A DNA stretch of 7,747 nucleotides from Hyphomicrobiales bacterium. GTDB lineage: Bacteria > Pseudomonadota > Alphaproteobacteria > Rhizobiales > Afifellaceae. This document shows positions 6,181 to 7,747 of the stretch, in pieces. Position numbers and translations under genes: made by a program. The notes below the pieces were generated by a model. The model had not been told where the DNA came from. It was given only the letters and a program-made list of their open reading frames with translations, and did no database searches. Numbering within the stretch: the first letter of the stretch is position 1; every line of letters begins with the position of its first letter. The stretch lies in contig JACCSN010000915.1 in assembly GCA_013812985.1 (NCBI GenBank), positions 1 through 7,747 of the forward strand, given 5' to 3'.

Positions 6181-7302
6181 ATGGCGGGCGTCCAGTTCGA
6201 CAAGGTACGAAAGGCGTTCGGGTCGGCGGTGGCCGTGGCCGGGCTCGATCTGACGATCGGCGAAGGCGAGTTCGTAAGCCTGCTCGGCCCCTCCGGCTGC
6301 GGCAAGACGACGACGCTGCGGATGCTCGCGGGGCTGGAATATCCGACCAGCGGGCGCATCTCGATCGCCGACCGGGTCGTCAACGACGTGCCGCCCGCCA
6401 AGCGCGACATCGCCATGGTGTTCCAGTCCTACGCGCTGTACCCTCACATGACGGTCGCGGAAAACATCGCCTATCCGCTGAAGAAGCGCGGGATCGGCAG
6501 AGCCGAGCGCGGGCCGCTGGTCAAGCGGGCGGCCGAGCTCCTGCAACTGGAAGCGCTCCTCGACCGCAAGCCGCGGCAGCTGTCCGGCGGCCAGCAGCAG
6601 CGCGTCGCGCTCGGCCGCGCGCTGGTGCGCGAGCCCAAGGTGTTCCTGCTCGACGAGCCGCTCTCCAACCTCGACGCCAAGCTGCGAGCCCATATGCGCG
6701 CCGAGTTGATCGAACTGCATCACCGGATCGGCAAGACGATGGTCTATGTGACGCACGACCAGCTCGAGGCGATGACGATGTCGACCCGCATCGCCGTAAT
6801 GCAGGCGGGCGTGCTCCAGCAATACGCGGCGCCGGCGGAGATCTACAATCGTCCGGCCAACCTGTTCGTCGCGAGCTTCATCGGCACCCCCTCCATGACG
6901 CTGATCGAGGGCGAGCTGGTCCGCCGCGGCAATCAGCCGACCCTGAAGCTCGGCGAGCTTGCGCTTCCGCTTCCCGTGGGCCATGCGGTTATGGACGACG
7001 ACACGCCGGTGCGGGCCGTCACGATCGGAGTGCGGCCGGAGGATGTCGTGATCGGCTCCGGGCCGATCGAAGCGAGCGTCAAGGTGGTGGAGCCGACGGG
7101 CCATGAGAGCATCGTGCTGTTCGACATGAGCGGGGCGATCGTGACGGCGCGGGCCGGCAACGATGTGCGGCTCAGACCCGGCGAGCCGGTTCGACTTGGC
7201 TTCCGGGGCGACAAGATCCACCTGTTCGACCGCGCCTCTGGTACGCGAATCAACAGCGACGTGCTGGTTGCCCCTGATACCGTGCGCGCCGGCCGCGTCT
7301 GA
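6181..7302 (+). CDS. ABC transporter ATP-binding protein, UgpC/MalK-like
   Basis: A 373-residue ATPase that energises the transporter as a cytoplasmic homodimer under the two permeases. All functional motifs are intact: Walker A GPSGCGKT (36-43), Q-loop Q82 in MVFQSYALYPHMTV, signature LSGGQ (134-138), Walker B VFLLDE (154-159), D-loop SNLDAKLR, and switch histidine H192 in VTHDQLEAM. Residues from about 240 to 350 form the OB/TOBE regulatory domain typical of MalK/UgpC (GVRPEDVVIG at 283-292 and the closing RLGFRGDKIHLFD). This distinguishes it from the shorter ATPases of amino acid transporters. The start at 6181 is supported by GGGAGG (6168-6173), 7 nt upstream. Such ATPases are often shared between several CUT1 importers, so it may not be exclusive to this one. 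It is followed after 20 bp by the aminotransferase gene. Confidence 0.95.
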   Translation: MAGVQFDKVRKAFGSAVAVAGLDLTIGEGEFVSLLGPSGCGKTTTLRMLAGLEYPTSGRISIADRVVNDVPPAKRDIAMVFQSYALYPHMTVAENIAYPLKKRGIGRAERGPLVKRAAELLQLEALLDRKPRQLSGGQQQRVALGRALVREPKVFLLDEPLSNLDAKLRAHMRAELIELHHRIGKTMVYVTHDQLEAMTMSTRIAVMQAGVLQQYAAPAEIYNRPANLFVASFIGTPSMTLIEGELVRRGNQPTLKLGELALPLPVGHAVMDDDTPVRAVTIGVRPEDVVIGSGPIEASVKVVEPTGHESIVLFDMSGAIVTARAGNDVRLRPGEPVRLGFRGDKIHLFDRASGTRINSDVLVAPDTVRAGRV

Positions 7303-7313
7303 CGATGGGCCTT

Positions 7314-7317
7314 GAGG
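7314..7317 (+). promoter_or_regulatory. Ribosome binding site deciding the aminotransferase start
   Basis: GAGG lies 5 nt before the ATG at 7323. The in-frame ATG at 7305, six codons earlier, has no purine-rich site before it, so 7323 is preferred. Confidence 0.5.
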
Positions 7318-7322
7318 ATCAG

Positions 7323-7747
7323 ATGACGACGAGCACCGCCCTTCTGCGCAATGCGCCCGATCTTGCCGAGCTGGACCGGCGCTACCTGTTCCACCCGTTT
7401 ACGGCGCTGGCGGACCATGAACGGAACGGCCCGATGGTCATCACCGAGGGCGAGGGCGTCTGGTTGAAGGACGACAAAGGCGACAGCTACATCGATTCGA
7501 TGGCCGGGCTGTGGTGCGTCAATGTCGGCTACGGCCGCCGCGAGATCGCCGACGCCATCCACGCCCAGGTTCTGAAGCTTCCCTACTACCACTCGTTCAC
7601 GTCGATGGCCTCGGAGCCGCCGATCCTGTTGGCCGAAAAGCTGATCGAGATGGCGCCCGTGCCGATGTCGAAGGTGTTCTTCGGCAATTCGGGCTCCGAC
7701 GCCAACGACACCCAGGTGAAGCTCGTCTGGTATTACAACAATGCGCG
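7323..7747 (+). CDS. Class III PLP-dependent aminotransferase (omega-amino acid/amine:pyruvate type), 3'-partial
   Basis: The first 141 residues of a fold type I, class III aminotransferase, which moves an amino group from an amine or omega-amino acid to a keto acid (often pyruvate) using pyridoxal phosphate. These enzymes are usually about 450 residues, so some two thirds lies beyond the window, including the PLP-binding lysine. Recognisable family segments are RRYLFHPFT (19-27), the beta hairpin ITEGEGVWLKDDKGDSYID (40-58), AGLWCVNVGYGRREIADA (61-78), LPYYHSF (86-92) and the PLP-phosphate-binding loop VFFGNSGSDANDTQVK (118-133). The GNSGSDAND form is typical of the amine/omega-amino acid:pyruvate group rather than of ornithine or acetylornithine enzymes, though I cannot fix the substrate. 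It begins 20 bp after the ATPase gene with no terminator between, so it is probably co-transcribed with the transporter and acts on the imported compound or a product of it. Confidence 0.88.
   Translation, partial: MTTSTALLRNAPDLAELDRRYLFHPFTALADHERNGPMVITEGEGVWLKDDKGDSYIDSMAGLWCVNVGYGRREIADAIHAQVLKLPYYHSFTSMASEPPILLAEKLIEMAPVPMSKVFFGNSGSDANDTQVKLVWYYNNA

Noticed and set aside
6121..7221. 366-residue minus-strand open frame opposite the ATPase gene
   Set aside because: Shadow of a gene with every ABC ATPase motif intact; no recognisable domain of its own.
1..7747. tRNA or rRNA genes, CRISPR array, insertion sequence or transposase
   Set aside because: No cloverleaf-like sequence, no regularly spaced direct repeats and no transposase-like frame seen on either strand.

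Overview
The window reads as a chromosomal catabolic/transport locus from a high-GC alphaproteobacterium. A Hyphomicrobiales (rhizobia-like) host is my best guess, based on GC-rich codon use, a CUT1-type ABC transporter controlled by an IclR regulator, and a FitAB/VapBC cassette. I cannot name a genus from the sequence alone.

Layout, left to right. Positions 1-1047 (+) hold the C-terminal ~348 residues of a DAO-family FAD-dependent oxidoreductase whose N-terminus lies outside the window. On the minus strand, in the order iclR (1804-2589), antitoxin (1475-1732), toxin (1069-1488), come an IclR-family regulator of the PcaR/PcaU/PobR type and a FitAB/VapBC-like toxin-antitoxin pair. The pair is clearly less GC-rich than its surroundings and has its own promoter/operator. 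A 373-bp divergent intergenic region (2590-2962) separates iclR from a plus-strand operon and contains an 18-bp near-perfect palindrome, probably the operator. The operon encodes a Tat-exported family 1 solute-binding protein (2963-4330), a MalF-like permease (4401-5327), a MalG-like permease (5327-6163), a UgpC/MalK-like ATPase (6181-7302) and the start of a class III PLP-dependent aminotransferase (7323 to the window end). A terminator-like hairpin lies between the binding protein and the first permease gene, as expected if the binding protein is made in excess.

How the genes may work together (inference): the binding protein, two permeases and ATPase form one importer. The co-directional aminotransferase and the nearby amine/amino-acid-type FAD oxidoreductase suggest that the imported compound carries an amino group, or becomes an amine or amino acid, although the transporter belongs to the nominally carbohydrate-type CUT1 class. 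The IclR protein is the likely local regulator. Nothing here looks like a wholly new system. The most useful leads are the operator palindrome, the unassigned substrate, and the toxin-antitoxin cassette lying inside the locus.
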